DNA from: Apus apus
Taxonomy: Eukaryota; Chordata; Aves; Apodiformes; Apodidae
Direction of reading: 5' to 3'
Assembly (NCBI RefSeq): GCF_020740795.1
Contig: NC_067282.1
Location: 130,319,132 to 130,383,131, forward strand
DNA length: 64,000 nt
Every line of letters starts with the position of its first letter. Within the stretch, counting starts at the first letter, position 1. The translations under genes were made by a program, and so were the position numbers. Below, piece after piece: positions 50,960-64,000 of this stretch. Under the pieces are notes generated by a model. It made no database searches. It saw only the letters and a list, made by a program, of their open reading frames with translations, and was not told the origin of the DNA.

Positions 50960-53900
50960 ACTACTCACCGAGTTGAGGGGAGCAGAATCTGCTTCCTTAT
51001 GCTTCTGGTTTTAAACTGAATATTAGTGAGCTGCTGCTCATAAGGAAAAAACTGTTTTAAATGTTGGTGTATTCTTCTCAGTTCTGATATTTTCCTCTGA
51101 AGACTTTCCCACCCTGTTCTGCTATTCAGGGCAAGGATTACACAGGGCACTGGCAGTGAATGCCCCCCTGTTAGCACTGCCTGTGAGCTGGCTGCACAGC
51201 ATCTCTCCCGCATCTCTGGAGCCTTTGGATCTGACAGCTTTAGAGGATTACGTGCTGGCACAAACACTCGGCTGCTTTCCCATGGGAATGAGTTTGTTTC
51301 GTTACCCCTGGGCATTCCTTTGGCATCAGGAGCAGGATGAGTTCAGGGATGGGGCTGCACCACCCGGAGCTGCCCCTAATAAATGGGAGCCCCAGAGAGC
51401 ACAGTGTCAGGGAGCAAAGTGGGTGCTGTGCCCATCAAGCCACCCCAGGACTGGGACAGGGCACCGGTTCAGTGGGATTTCAAGTATCAGTGTCAAAGTA
51501 AGTTTCTCATAAATTCTGTCAGGAGTCAAAGCATTAAGATGTTCAGCTAGAACATGCCTTATCCAGCTCTTCAATAGTTTGAGATAGTGACTTTTAAAAG
51601 GCTCTGACCAAGTTTAAAAGGCTCCTTCACCCCATCTGTGGGTGGGTAGTGCAGCTTTTAAAATGGCTTAGTCACTTAAAAGTCACACTGGCCAGAGACA
51701 ACAAAGGAGAAGGTTCATATCTCCTAATACTTGTTTGATACACTAGACATAAGACTATCATCAAGGTAGGAAAGTGTTAGCTCAAGGAAATATGGAAAAT
51801 ATTTAAAGCAAAGTTTTAATAAAAATCAATGCAGACTGTGTACAGTCAGGAAGAATCTATATGACACACCAAATCAGAGGTGACAGTGAACTTAAATAAT
51901 CCTTTTTAAAGCATTAATACTTGCTTTTAACTTTAATGGAATGCAAAAAATTGTAATTTACTGTCCAGGGTATAGCTAGTTCTATGCTAGGGTGCTGCTA
52001 AATGATCTGCTGAAGAAGGAAATGTTTGCCATTCACGAGAAATATAGTTGTCAGAAGTTTTAGAGAGAGTTAACATTGACATGCATCCAACAGTGTTCAT
52101 GCCCTCATGTGGTATTTTGGTAATTTTTAAAAAAGGGTTGGGCCTAAATTAGAAAAAAAAATGAGGCTTATTTAAAATCACATGAGATGGAACATTGCCA
52201 TTAGCATGCTTCTAGGTCCTCATAGATGTCTTAGGTCGAGCAGCTTGTGTATTAAGATGTGTTATACAAATTGTTATTTGCCATTTTAGAATCTCCCTTG
52301 CAAAGTGCTGTGCTGATCTGAACTATCCTTGGTTTCTCAGAGTATGTTTAACTTTAAGAGTGGTTAGAACATGCTGCAGCTGTTTGTGTGGTAGGAAAGG
52401 GTGTGGGATGATAGCTGAAATGTATGAATCTTCATGAATGAAGAGTATAATACTTTGAAGTTTCTTGCAAAAAAAAGCCCCAACAAACTAAAACTCATAA
52501 CATGCACATTTCCTTCAGTCACCTGCTGGACAAACTTTGTTTCCTTTCGTTTTCGGGGACAGTTGGATGCTTGAGCATTGCTATGCTGCCTATTAATCTG
52601 AAAATAAGCAGCAGCTGGCTGGCAGTCAGGAAACATAATTCAATACTTGCAGAATTTAATTTCTGCTGCTTCTTGTGGTTTGGTCTGGCATCTGTGTAGT
52701 ATTTAAAAGATCTACAAGCTGCCTGGTAAAATACGACATTCCCTTCATCAGTGGATGTTGTGTTGTCAGAGGTGGCTTTTAGTATCAATGATGGAAACTC
52801 ATTTTTGTCACTGCTGCTTATTTCTTTGGGCCATGTGGAACCAAACCATTTGAAGATAGTGAATGACACGGTATATCTATGAGTTTTAGTCTCAACTGAA
52901 TTATGAGTGGATATAGGGTAGAATTAGTTTCATAGGTAGTACAATCTTTAAAAGCAAATGAAGTGGGCGTCAGGGTACAACCCGTCTCCAGTCGTGATGG
53001 TACACTCCACCTTGGATACTGGGTAAGACTAGATAGGAAACAGACTCTGATGGACAGGGCTGCTATTTGGGAAGATGTTGGGATGGGCCTCAGTCCTGTA
53101 CATTTCTTTTTAAAACAGCTTCTAAGGCATGTCCAATAGAGAAAAATCCAAAGTGAACCTGGGCTCCCAGACCTAAGAATTTCTTCAGAAAAGGTGCTAA
53201 TCTCTTTAAGATGTGGATTTCTGTATGGGACACAACAGAGAGCAGCTCATGCCAGTCAGATTTGTACGATGTAAAGTCAAAAGCTACTTGAGCAGCCCTG
53301 TAGAGAAGCTGAGCAGCTTCTCAAATTAGGGTACATGACTGAGATGCTGGTTTTCGGTAATGTTCGATTTAGCTTTGAGTATATATGTCAGCATTTCTGT
53401 AGGCTTCTGAAGGAACAGGATCAGTGCTTACACAGGTATTTTTGGCAGTTATTTTGTCCTGTCATGATTTTTCACTTCTAATCTGTGCTCTTATTTTTAA
53501 TTAAGCCACTGGAATAATGCTTTATTTGCATAAGTAAGCATGACAGGGTATCCTCTTAGCAGAGCTGACATCTGCTGACTCAAGAAATCAAGGAGAGCAG
53601 AATAACCAGAGCAACAAGTTGAAACAATTCTGTATGAAAGACCAGTGTTAGCACCATCCTGAACCCTGGCTTGGAGCCACTGCACCATTCTGACTGGGTA
53701 AGAGCTGGAGATTTAGACTGGTGGTTGTACTCATCAATTAAAAAAACCCCAACAACAAAACCAAAAAACCCTCCAATTTGCCACAAGGAAAACGTACTGT
53801 TTGATTTTAATACCCAAGTCTGTATGAGCAGGGCTAGAAAGCCAGAGAAAATATGCTTCCTGTGGTGAAATGATGTGGCTGCTCTGCAGAGGTGCCACAT

Positions 53901-56900
53901 CTTCAGAGCAGTTCCTCTCTGTAAGGGTGAGCTTATTGGGCTCTATGTGCTGTCAGGGGGTGAGTCTGTGTTTCCCCATCATGGGCATCAACCCCCAAGG
54001 TGGGTTCATGTAACTCTGGATGCAGAGTGAGTTGTTATACTTTCAGTCAGTGTCTTAGTGACACACACAACTAGTTAGCTAATCCAGATGAATTCAATAT
54101 CTGGCTGGTAAGAAGATTTTAAGCTGTATCTCACGGCTTCTACACAACCAATGCTTTCATCTAATAAAAATTAGCATTAATTAACATATCCTTCCCACCC
54201 ACCCCCCCATCTTCTGTATACATTTAGCCATCGGGGCAGGATAAACAAACCAAACCCAGTTATTATCATTTTAATTTGATCATATTGTAGAAATGTCAAA
54301 ATATTAACTGGGAAAATTAATTCCTACAATTTAACATATGGTTTTTCCTGAAATGAAATCAAGGGTAGCAGTCATCTTCCTTCAAGTCCTCCCACAATAT
54401 TGCAGGAATTGTCTTCCAAAAAATTTATTTGAAACGTCCTCATGCCTTTAACTGGCAGGAAGTCAGAAAATATTTCTAACTTCCTTTCCAGTGGAAGTGC
54501 AAATAGGCAGGAGATTGCCTAGGATGGTGGTGGTACCTCCATCTTAGAGATGATCCAAGATTGGCTGGATGATGCCTTCAGACAGCTAAGAGCACTTTGT
54601 GAACAGTCATGTTGCATTTTATGCGTTCATAACCTTAAGAACTGTCTGCTTCTTTCATGGCTTTGCCTCAGAACTTGGGAGAGCTGAAGGTGAGGGAGAT
54701 CCCAAGAGGGACATTACTCCCCAGAACCTTTGTGTTCTGTCTGGAGGGAGGCAAGAGAGGGGGGGGAAGCCTAAAAGTTCTCTTAAAATGTAGCTAGTGA
54801 GTGAATGCCTCACTAACAGACACTTAAAACCTAATTTTAGTGACAAAAAAGTTGGATGATTTAGTAATCTTGGAGATGGATGCTTTTTCCTCCCAGCTGG
54901 CAGTGTGAACGGAGGTTTTTAAGTCTGAGTTGATGCTCTGACATCCCAGTTCAGCCTTTGTTTGCAGGAGGTGCAACTCACACCCTGCCTGTGGCTGTGG
55001 CACGAAAGCAGCTCCTGTCACCAGGCTGCCGTCCAGGTTGACGGGGTGTCGGAAGAAAGAATGGGGGTCTCATTATTTTTTCATACAGAAGCCCTTAGAG
55101 GTGGGAGCTCTTATCATGTGCTTTTTCTCAGAGTGTTTAATTTCTTTCTGGGTCAAATGACAGACCCTTTTCAAACCGTGTATGCTTTTGTTTCTTTTTG
55201 GTGCAAATATCACAGCTATTTCAAGGCCCAGAGTACTTTGATCCTAAAGGTGTCATAAATGTGGGCTTTTTCTGTGTGTGTTCATTATTTATTGGGAGAA
55301 GTCAGTACTTAGAGATAATGTATTTTGGGTCATGCCTTAATGTATTTTAAAAATCAAGAACACCACACTAGAATATTGTTTAAAATCATTGTAGGGTTCA
55401 TGCATTAATTAGGACAGTATTTGTTGCAGAGGACAATGTGTAACCCTTACTGCAGATGGCACAATCAAACACATTATGTGGTAGGGGCATTGCCATCATG
55501 GCTGGGAGCAAGCACAAAGAGTCAATATGATGGGAATAACACAGGAATGGGAATAATGTCTTAGCAAAGATGCTCTGGCATTCTCTCCCCTGAGCGGTGA
55601 GCACAGGCAAGGCTTTCACTGGTGGTGAAAGGCTTTTTTTGTCCCTGAGCTAGCAGAACAAGTCCTCTGTTTTCAGATGTACAGCTCATCAAGGGTCTGT
55701 TAGCAGCATGCAGCTGGTGGTCTTCATGTGTAGGTGGTGTTTTGGCATACTCATCTGTTTATAGCTAAGGCACTTACCTTGTGTGATAAACTTGTACCTT
55801 GAGTCATTTTAATATAAAAAATAAATTAGTGGAATCTCTTTAAGGAAACATTTCCTTACTCTGCCCTCTTGAATTATTTTTGTTTGCATCTCTATGTACA
55901 GGGAGCTGAAAGTAGAATGCTGCACAGACGTATGCTACAAATACCAGGATACTTCTAATTGGTTCAGGTAGAAAAGAAAAAGATTGAGGACTGTGTTTGG
56001 AAACATAGTGAGAGACATGAAGCAAGATGCAGCCAGGCAGGCAACTGGTGGCATCTCACACCTGTGAGAGATGGTGGCTTCCAGATCCCAGATTCCAGAT
56101 CCTTTACCAAACTCTACATTTACCATGAAATGAAGCAAAATCAAATAAATGAATTATTATTTATGTAGGCACCCGAATGTTTATATTCTACGTGAATACA
56201 GTCTTCATACCTTTAGACTCCCTTAATAGCCATGCCTTTTACAAGGCATCATGTACCCCTTCATCTGCCACTCTGAGAATGAAATGTCTATCCATTTCCA
56301 CGTATAATTTTTAAAAGCAACTTCTCTTGCTTGCAAGCAGCAGGGTTTTGAGTTCTATGTTCTCACAGGTCAAGGGCAATGTTGACGGTAATGTGTCTAA
56401 TTATTCCTACTCCTCTTTCTGTGTTTCTTCTTGTGGGATCTGCAGCCACCTTTTGACTTCTGTGGCAGCAAGTGGAAAGCTGGAAGGTCTCAGTGCTTCC
56501 ATGCTGAGTGGCAAACTGAAAGCCAGTGGATCGTGTGATGTGGAAAGCTTAGGTGTTAGCACAGCAAGACAGTTGCATTTACAACCAAGTGAGGCACAAT
56601 CCTGTGAAAAAAATGACCTTGATAATGTATCTTAGCAAGTTTCACTTAGAAAGTGAGCAGTGGCTCTGCTGACAAAGCCTACTTTCCAGTGTATTCCCTT
56701 TATTATAAACTATTTCAATTAACTACTAGGTACACGTGTTAGCTAGAGCAGGTAGTGCCAGCTGTCCGTAAAGCTGCTTCATGTCTCTGTGTGGGCTCTG
56801 CTTTAGGCTGGTGGCAGCCTTGCAGGGCCTGCAGCTGCTGGTGAGGATGGTTCCCAGGCCCTCTCCCAACCCGATGGGAAAGCTTCAGAGAAAAGTGTTT

Positions 56901-59900
56901 GGCTGTTCTCTAGAATGAGGGAAGAGGAGAATGTCTTGCTTTCACCCAGGGTAAAACCCTGATTTCTGTATACTCGAGATGTTCTGCCTTGCCCAGGGTG
57001 AAGTGATGGTTCAACATCTCTGGCTGAGACAAGTGCAGTACCAAAGCTGTGCTCTGGGCTTGTCCTGGCTCTGCTGCACTTTGCATTACATCAGCAGAGA
57101 CTCATCAGGGGTTGGTAGCTGAATCCTCTGAGTCTTGGGTGAATTCAGTGCAGTCAAACATCCCTCCTTCCTTGCTCGGTTGACTCGTTACCAAAAGGCA
57201 CTATCAAGTTCAATGGGAGCCTGTGCAAGTGGTTCTTCACCACCACACATTGAGGACCCAGGACATCCAGACCTTGTAGATAAGCAACTGAATCATTGGT
57301 GCTTTCACTACAAGTTAGTGTTTAAAATTTCCTGGATCTTTACAAGGAATCTGTATTGTAGTTTTGTGCTTTGTTTTTTTCCCCACACAAGAATGCACAG
57401 TACTGCCCAGAATCGGTACATGGCACTTCTACCTATTCCCAAAACATCTTTGTCTCTTTCAGTGTGATGATTTTAAGAAACCTGTCTAGATTTGAGCCCA
57501 AACTGAACCTCTTCAATATGATCTCTTTTTATTGTAGGACCTTAACATATCAGAGAGTCAATTGTGCAAAATTTGGAATTGTAACTGTGGGAGTCTGTGA
57601 CCATTTGTTTGTTGGCAATTTATTGGACCAAGCAAAGTTTGAGTTTATTACAATTTTCAGGTATTTCAAGACAAGGACAAAGAATGCCAGCTTTCTAATG
57701 CTTCTGTGGCTTCTTTGCACATTTTTACTTCTCTGCTGTAGCTTTGAAACTTTGCCTGCAGAAATCATGTATTGTTTCCACTGGAAAGAAAGGCAACTAT
57801 AAGGAAAATTCAAACAAAACTAAACCAGTGTTTGTTTCTGAATGCAAAGCACAGCAAAGCCTTTGGCCAAATTCATAAATAGAGCCCTTTGTTTTTTCTA
57901 ACTGGTCAAGTGCAGGGGATGAAAAATTAGTGATTAAAAAAGTATACTGCTGAACATTTTCTACTGGGTGTGCAGAGGAATGTCAGGTGCTGCTGCAGCA
58001 TTTACTACGTTGCAGTTCCTCCAGCTGGGCTTCCTTTGTCCAAGGACTCTTTGCACAGGGATTTTCTTACTTTTCCTCCTGTATAAGTAACAAGCAGTAC
58101 AGATCTTAATTCTTGAGAGGAAGATATTTATGCAAAATTTGGTTATATTAGCTGAGCTGTTGCTTTTTGAGGATCATGAGGAGAGTTGAAATCTCCCTGA
58201 GAACAGGTGGCTGAAAAAATTAAGAAATCAAACTCCAGATTAATTGAAGCTAATCAACTGATTGTGTGTCTCATCAGCACACATTATCTGCCCCTGTGAT
58301 TTTCATGGTTGCTAGGTAGCTGGTTGATGACATTCCTGAAACTATAGGTATAATATGATGTATAAATCTCTGACCAATGGATGTGTGTGTAATCAGTGAC
58401 ACTTGGAAGAGTCTCTGACCTATGAATGAAATGTATGCAGACACACACCACTACTTATCTCCAAGGAATGGTTTGGACTTGAGAAAAGATATCTTGCAAT
58501 GCCAAAGGTACATTCCTTTCCAAAGCCATTACAGTTTATCAGCAAGATTATGCAATGGAGTCAGTGGCTGCTCAAAGTGCTTGTGTAACACTGAGCATTG
58601 CTGTGAATTTCACGGCTGGGGAGGAGCTCCCAGGATGCAAATAGGCCTTCAAGATTGGTGCACAGATGCAAGGAGGAAGGCAATCCAGCTATGTTCTCGT
58701 GGTGTTGTCCTGGAGCCAATAAGGGTGGGGAGGTAACAGGGTATTTGGAAAGAAAATGGGCTAGTTGTGCTTCATTTGTTGCTTTTGTAATTATTTTTAT
58801 TTAGTGAGATAGGCAGAAAAAATAAGCATGTACTAATGGAATTTGCTGCTGGCACAAAGTTGGGAGCATTTATCTGTCTGGGAATGGAGGAGTAGCAGGC
58901 TGCAGGATGGGAAAGAGCTGTTTGTACTAATAGAGGATAATGCAAAAACTACTAGGTGTTTGTTAGCTAAACATGTAGTCAGGCTGAAAATGAGAAGGTA
59001 CCCAGGTATCAGAAAATAAGATTTTGAAGTAACCTTCCTGTAAGGGCAGTAGAGAAAAAACTGTTGATGTGATAGAAGTTGGTCAGCTACAAAATTATTT
59101 ATACCCTTGCCTGACAGCAACAGCCTTGATGATGCTGGAGACCTCTCCAGGGTCCTTATGAGCCTGTGTTTCTGGTCACAACGTCTCAGCTCCCTGTGTG
59201 ACTACGGAACAGTGTGTGCTTTAGAGAAGATGTGAAGGTAGGAAAGCTGGATTTTCCTGTGCAAATCTATAACAGAGTAACCCAAGAGTAAATAATATCC
59301 TTTGGTAACGTAGCTGTCAAACTCTCTCTCTATACAACATGTCTAAGTTGTTGTATTCAGAGATGTTATTAGCCAAGTGAATACAGTGTTTTGTCAGAGT
59401 GGCAAAGGTGTGGCTAAATACTGGAATAACCCCTGAACGTTCATAATATCATCCTTCAAACCGTGGGTGATATAGTGGAATCTCAGCAATTTCTCAGTCA
59501 AGCAGTTGTAAAAAACTTTAAATAGCAAATAATGTTCCACTACCTGCCCCCCCAGCCCCTGATTTATGCTAAAGAACATTATTATTCTTGTTGCATTCAA
59601 AAAGGAGTTCATAAACTTACTCTCTAACACTTTATGTTCAATTCATTTGTGTGTCAGGGAAAGCCTTTTAATAAGGAGAGTCATGCATCATTAACTCTAC
59701 TATTGAAAAAAAAGAGGAGGAATTTTTGTCATGTGTTTAGTTACTAGGCATCTTTTATCAACTATCTGCCTTGGATAAGAAAACAAGCTAAGCCCTTATT
59801 GCTTGTTTAACTCATTCCAAAGGTATTGAGACTTACAGGATTTAAGCACAACATTAATGTGGAATGTGTATCTCTCTGCTTGGTTGAATAGGGACAGAAG

Positions 59901-61339
59901 CAGAGACAAACTTGGATGTGTTGCTGATTTCAAGATGGAAGGACTGATAGATGAACGTGGGCAAGTTAACAGACCTGTTGAAAGGAAGAAGGGAAAAGCA
60001 GAAGGACAAAGATTTAAGGTAGAGCTTTTAAAAATTTTATTATTTGTACCAGTAGTTTCTCATGGTAAACTGAACACCACTGTAGGATGTGAGAGCTATT
60101 CTTTGTGTGATCCCAGTGATATCAACTATACTAAATAGTTATATTGTTTTAAGGTGATCTACTGGATAGAGTTGAGGGAGGAAAAAAGGTGTATAATGTG
60201 GTCCTTGGCTCAGGGATTCTGTGAGTGGCTTTGGTTTAGGTGGTGCAGAAATCTCTAAAAAGTGAACTGCAGTTAGTGGATATTTTGCCACATAAGACTG
60301 AGTCTTGTTTGAAAACTGTTTAAAATGGTAATTGGCTGCCAGGGGCTGTTTCTGAATGTCCCAGAGCTTTGGTTCCTTGGCTACAAAATGAGATGATTTA
60401 TTTTTCCTTTTTTCTTCCTTCCTGCATTTTAGTTGTAACAAGGAATATTTTCAACTTTGTGAATATGCTGCAACTGCTACCGTGAGGCCCTGGTCGAAGC
60501 TGTGATTTCTACATGCTGTTGGCTTCTCTGGGTTTGAAACCTGAGATCTAAAGTCACAATAATTAGAAAAGGTAGAAAACATCCAAATGCTAGGTAAGAC
60601 CTCTGGTCTCCAGCTTGGCAGCAGTGCACCCACTTCAACCTTGCTCACCAAAAGTACCTAGCAGCCTTTCCACATTTAGTAGCAGAGATTAGCTGGTCTC
60701 CACAGAAGGATATTTACTGAACTTCCTTGACAATCTGACCCTTTCTGTATTTTGTCTCTAGTCCACGACATAAATTCCTGTCTGTAAGGACTTTTTTGGT
60801 CTTTTCAGAACACCTCATGTCACTATAAGGTCAAGTTTTTGCTGTCTCACGAGGAGATGACATGGGGCTAGAGCTGTTAGGACTTGCTGTACAGTTAAGC
60901 TCTCTAAATCAGCAGCTTTCACCATATTTTTCTCCAGCTTCTGAAATTCTCATCCTTAATAGAACAGCCAGGGATGAGCAAACACTTCAAAATGTGACAA
61001 CACCATTTTATAACCTCAGCCAACATCCTATCCTGTAACAGTGGTTGCAGAACCATTCTTATTTTTTCTGAGCTATATCTCCAGGTTATGGCCATTTTTT
61101 AGTTTAAATGGGATGTTTTTCTAATGTGGATATACTGGCTAAAGTATGCCAGGGATTACTGAATCTGCTTTGAGCCCTCCTAAGGAACACAGAGCTTTTA
61201 AAGCTACTGGGAAAACAATTGCACAATTTTTCTCTGTAAGAAAAAAGAAAACTTCAGTAGTTCAGCTTGGAACTGAGATTTTGTGCTGGTGTGATAGAGG
61301 ATGCAGGGTCTGTCCTGTGTGCTTTCCCACCCATGTGGG
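50960..61339. other. gene-poor stretch
   Basis: No recognised exon or mobile element. The 58.2-58.35 kb segment resembles the 50-kb AT-rich block in its density of TAAT and GATTAA motifs. Several open frames of 60-143 codons show no domain and no codon pattern that would support them. Confidence 0.45.
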
Positions 61340-62440
61340 CTGAGTGCATGCTTGGGTCTGTGTCCCCAGGACCATGAAAGGGTGAACCCTGGTGAACACC
61401 CAACCCACTGGAGACAAGAGGGGGCACAAGGTCACCATTTGCAGGAGGCCTTAGCATGGACCTGAAAGGAAAAACGCAGGTTTAGGTCAAAGACTCTATT
61501 TTAATGAATGCTAATGCTCAAGAAATATTGCAAGCTACTGCTCACTTTTGAAAGCAGGCAGCCTTTTGCACAATGGAGGGTTGGGGCATGCCTGCCATCT
61601 ACCATTGTGATGGAACCCAGAGACAACAAGCTTTCATTGAGAGCAGGGTCAGCTGGCACTGAGCTGGGAGAAAACTTTTCCCACTGCTTCTAAAGAGCAA
61701 GGCAACTTCTCAACACTGGTGGAGATCACCAGCCTCTTGCTTTGACTGACTCAGTGGATTATCTCATCACTCACTCAACTGCTCACCTATCAGTGTCCAC
61801 ACTAAAAGAAAAAAAACCCAAATTAAATCCTGTGAGCACTAAATTTAACCTGGTGTCAACTCAGACTGCTGGCAGCTAAGGCAGTTTATCTCCTTGCAGT
61901 CTGAATGAAGGGATGCTGATCTCAAAGCAGACTGGTTGTCACAGATGAGAGTGAAAGATCTTACAGGTCACTTAATCACAGACAAAGATACCAGGAAAAG
62001 GTGTTTTTTAATATAGGTTTTTGAAAGTGCAACTGAAAAGAATTCAATGGCAAGGTTTGCTCCCTTACTATGAGAAAGGGACATTAGGGGTTGGAAATGA
62101 GTTAAAGTGACTTACATGGAGATGAGGGGAAATTATTTATACAGAGATAGGGGGTACTGAGGGAGATCAGGGGGAATTATTTATACAGGAATAGGAGAAG
62201 CTGAGTCAGGACTGGGTTGGAGAGATGTGCACAGGAATCAGGGAAAAGGAAGATCCTCCCTTTGAGTCAGGAGGCTCAGAGTGGACCCCCTTGCTTTCTA
62301 AACTCCTTCTCAGAGAGGAGCCTGGGTGTGGTGGTTGGGTCCACTCCTGGTCCCAGACTTGGTCCATGGTTTCCAACTGGGGGGTTGAAGTGTAAGGATT
62401 TCAGTGTAGTGCTTTAACACATAATTATGGGTCTGGTGTG
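61340..62440 (-). repeat. possible second LTR or retroviral leader remnant
   Basis: On the minus strand there are two TATAAATAATT boxes inside a 44-bp tandem duplication (62121-62208), followed further down by AAATGGTGACCTTGTGCCCC (about 61418-61437). That resembles an avian retroviral leader region only loosely. No coding frame for a retroviral protein is recognised. Confidence 0.25.
62121..62208. repeat. 44-bp tandem duplication, two copies
   Basis: GATGAGGGGAAATTATTTAT at 62121 is repeated as GATCAGGGGGAATTATTTAT at 62165. The similarity continues through ACAG-ATAGG. Confidence 0.7.
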
Positions 62441-62719
62441 ATTTGAAACAGCAGTAAATTAAGATTGAGCGACACTACTACAATGAAGCACAAAATGAGA
62501 TTATATGATTTTTTAACAACTTGCTAATAAAAAAAATCTATTACAATCAGTACAGAGGTTCAATTAAAGATCTAACAAAGTTTCTAAACTAAATTGTGCA
62601 CACAGATATAGAAGATATTCTGTTAAGATGTTCAATTTTGGTACCTAATTGCATGAAAGAAGTTGCAATGTACCATCAATTAACCCACAGAATCAAATTA
62701 TTATTATGTATTATAATAA

Positions 62720-63240
62720 ACTAATGTAATTTGACTTTCCTCCCATATTTAAGAGAAGTGGCTGACTACTTACTCTTCCCAACTGGATGAACCAACTTCC
62801 TTTGTGAGGCACACAAGACACAGGGTCGCAGGTTGGTGTGATCCCAGGGGGCTCCAAAGGGCCTCCTTCTTAGGACCACTATTTATAGGGCCTTAAGAGG
62901 ATTGACTTTAGTCAATATTTTTCCATCGCTGCCACAATTCAAATGAGGTCATCTTCAGAAGCTTTCAGAGTGGGCCTGTCATCTGAACAGGAAGGGTCTG
63001 GGGTAATTTCCCAGGCAGCAGGAGTTCCAGGTGCGTTTAGAGAGTGCCCGATTGCCTCAGATCTCACTCTGGTTGCACTGGGAAAGACTAGAAGGCACCC
63101 AACTGTCTGGAATCAGCTCTAGTAGGCAACATCTCTTGTTGAAACAAGAGCAGCGTTGTACCTACTGCACTTGAAATTAAAGCAAGAGCAGTGTTGGCTG
63201 GTGTTGATGTTGCAGCATGGCTCAGACAACGGGGGGTCTG
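62720..63240 (-). mobile_element. probable LTR with TATA box (degraded)
   Basis: Read on the minus strand this has the order of an LTR. GC-balanced U3-like sequence comes first, then CCCTATAAATAG (TATA box, 62880-62887 on the + strand), then a GAGCCCCCTGGGATCACACC segment and a GTGTCTTGTGTGCC segment like R/U5. Ends and target duplications were not found, so the borders are approximate. It may continue into 61300-62420. Confidence 0.38.
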
Positions 63241-64000
63241 CACCACCACACTAGTTCCACTTCTGCTGCCAGCAGGAGAATTTCCTCACACTGTGCACCA
63301 GGCTGAGAGACCTAAGATAACTACTTTTAAGTGAGCTTGTATTGCTTTATGTAGTGCAGCATCTTACAGAATAAATACATAAAGGATGTCACCTACCTGT
63401 CTTTTTTTCCCCCCTAACTGAAAGTCATTTTACCAATGCTTGCATGTTTAAATGCACATTTGTTCTGCTCTGATTGCTTGTGCTATGTTCACTTTCTTTT
63501 CTAACACAATTACTAGAAGGAACATAATTGAAACTGCATAATTGAAGAAAAAAGATTGGGGAATACCTGCAGACAGAGGAAACCTGCTTCAGGGCTGTGT
63601 TTACCTGGGTAGAAAATAGAATTCTGTCTTCTGTGATGTCCCAGTCCTTTACTACAGCTCACTGTGGAGACAGTATGTGCTGTGCTAACATCTACAGCCT
63701 TTGTTACTTTCTCCCATGGTTCTTCTGCAGCACTTACTCTTGTTCTTGCTCTTCAATGAGAAGTGTTTCAAACATTTTCTAGTCGCCAGGGCATCTGCTG
63801 CTTTATTTTATACCCTATTGTCTCTGGATTTCGTTGCTTCTGTGTAACACAACTGAGAGAGTTAAGTTCTGGATCTGCAATGGAGGTGTGCTGCCTGTGG
63901 AGCATGAGGGACAGCACTGGCCCCAAAGAGTTTGCTGGTGAATAAATGAAACCAGTCAGTGAGCAGAGGTTTGATACGTGTGATCCCTCCAGGGTCAGAG

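Noticed and set aside
57371..57802. 143-codon plus-strand open frame
   Set aside because: Low-complexity, AT-rich translation with no recognisable domain. Consistent with chance.
59857..60138. Frame ending in a lysine-rich stretch before a GT (59877-60019), considered as an exon
   Set aside because: No matching upstream acceptor phase and no partner exon. The basic stretch is common in A-rich DNA.
1..64000. CRISPR arrays, bacterial operons, phage or plasmid genes
   Set aside because: The window is plainly vertebrate nuclear DNA. No regularly spaced repeats or compact gene arrays are present.

Overview
This is a 64-kb piece of bird genome. The evidence is a vertebrate multi-exon gene with GT-AG introns, several CR1 non-LTR retrotransposon fragments with the avian-type 3' end, and solo endogenous-retrovirus LTRs. 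CR1 plus LTR content at this density, with no SINEs, points to Aves. I cannot name the species from the sequence.

The only protein-coding gene I can fully support is PARVG (gamma-parvin) on the + strand. It has twelve coding exons from the ATG at 9792 to the TGA at 29280-29282. All splice phases join, and the spliced CDS is 969 nt, encoding 322 residues. The protein has the parvin layout of a short N-terminal tail, a first calponin-homology (CH) domain, a linker and a second CH domain. A candidate non-coding first exon and promoter lies near 3.78-4.0 kb. It is moderately CpG-rich, has adjacent ETS-like and RUNX-like motifs and ends in a GTAAGT donor. A polyadenylation signal follows the gene at 30439.

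Layout: 1-3.8 kb, upstream flank with no recognised gene (in other vertebrates PARVB lies upstream of PARVG). 3.8-30.5 kb, PARVG; its introns hold CR1 copies (7.6-8.6, 17.3-17.5 and 22.7-23.1 kb, plus a possible fragment at 5.4 kb), a solo LTR of about 1 kb (13.1-14.1 kb) and an ERVL-like LTR of about 0.6 kb (26.9-27.5 kb), both antisense to the gene. 30.5-64 kb, a long gene-poor stretch with a direct duplication (38.1 and 39.2 kb), a compact inverted/direct repeat structure resembling a small DNA transposon (40.6-41.5 kb), a CR1 (44.2-44.8 kb), a second copy of the 1-kb LTR (46.8-47.8 kb), an AT-rich homeodomain/octamer-motif block that looks like a conserved non-coding element (50.0-50.6 kb), and a probable degraded LTR element near the right end (61.3-63.3 kb). 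I looked for SHISAL1, the usual downstream neighbour on the opposite strand, and recognised no exon of it.

Gamma-parvin belongs to the ILK-PINCH-parvin complex of focal adhesions and is mainly found in blood cells. No operon or multi-gene system is present. The remaining interest lies in regulatory sequence, one very small exon and repeat structure.
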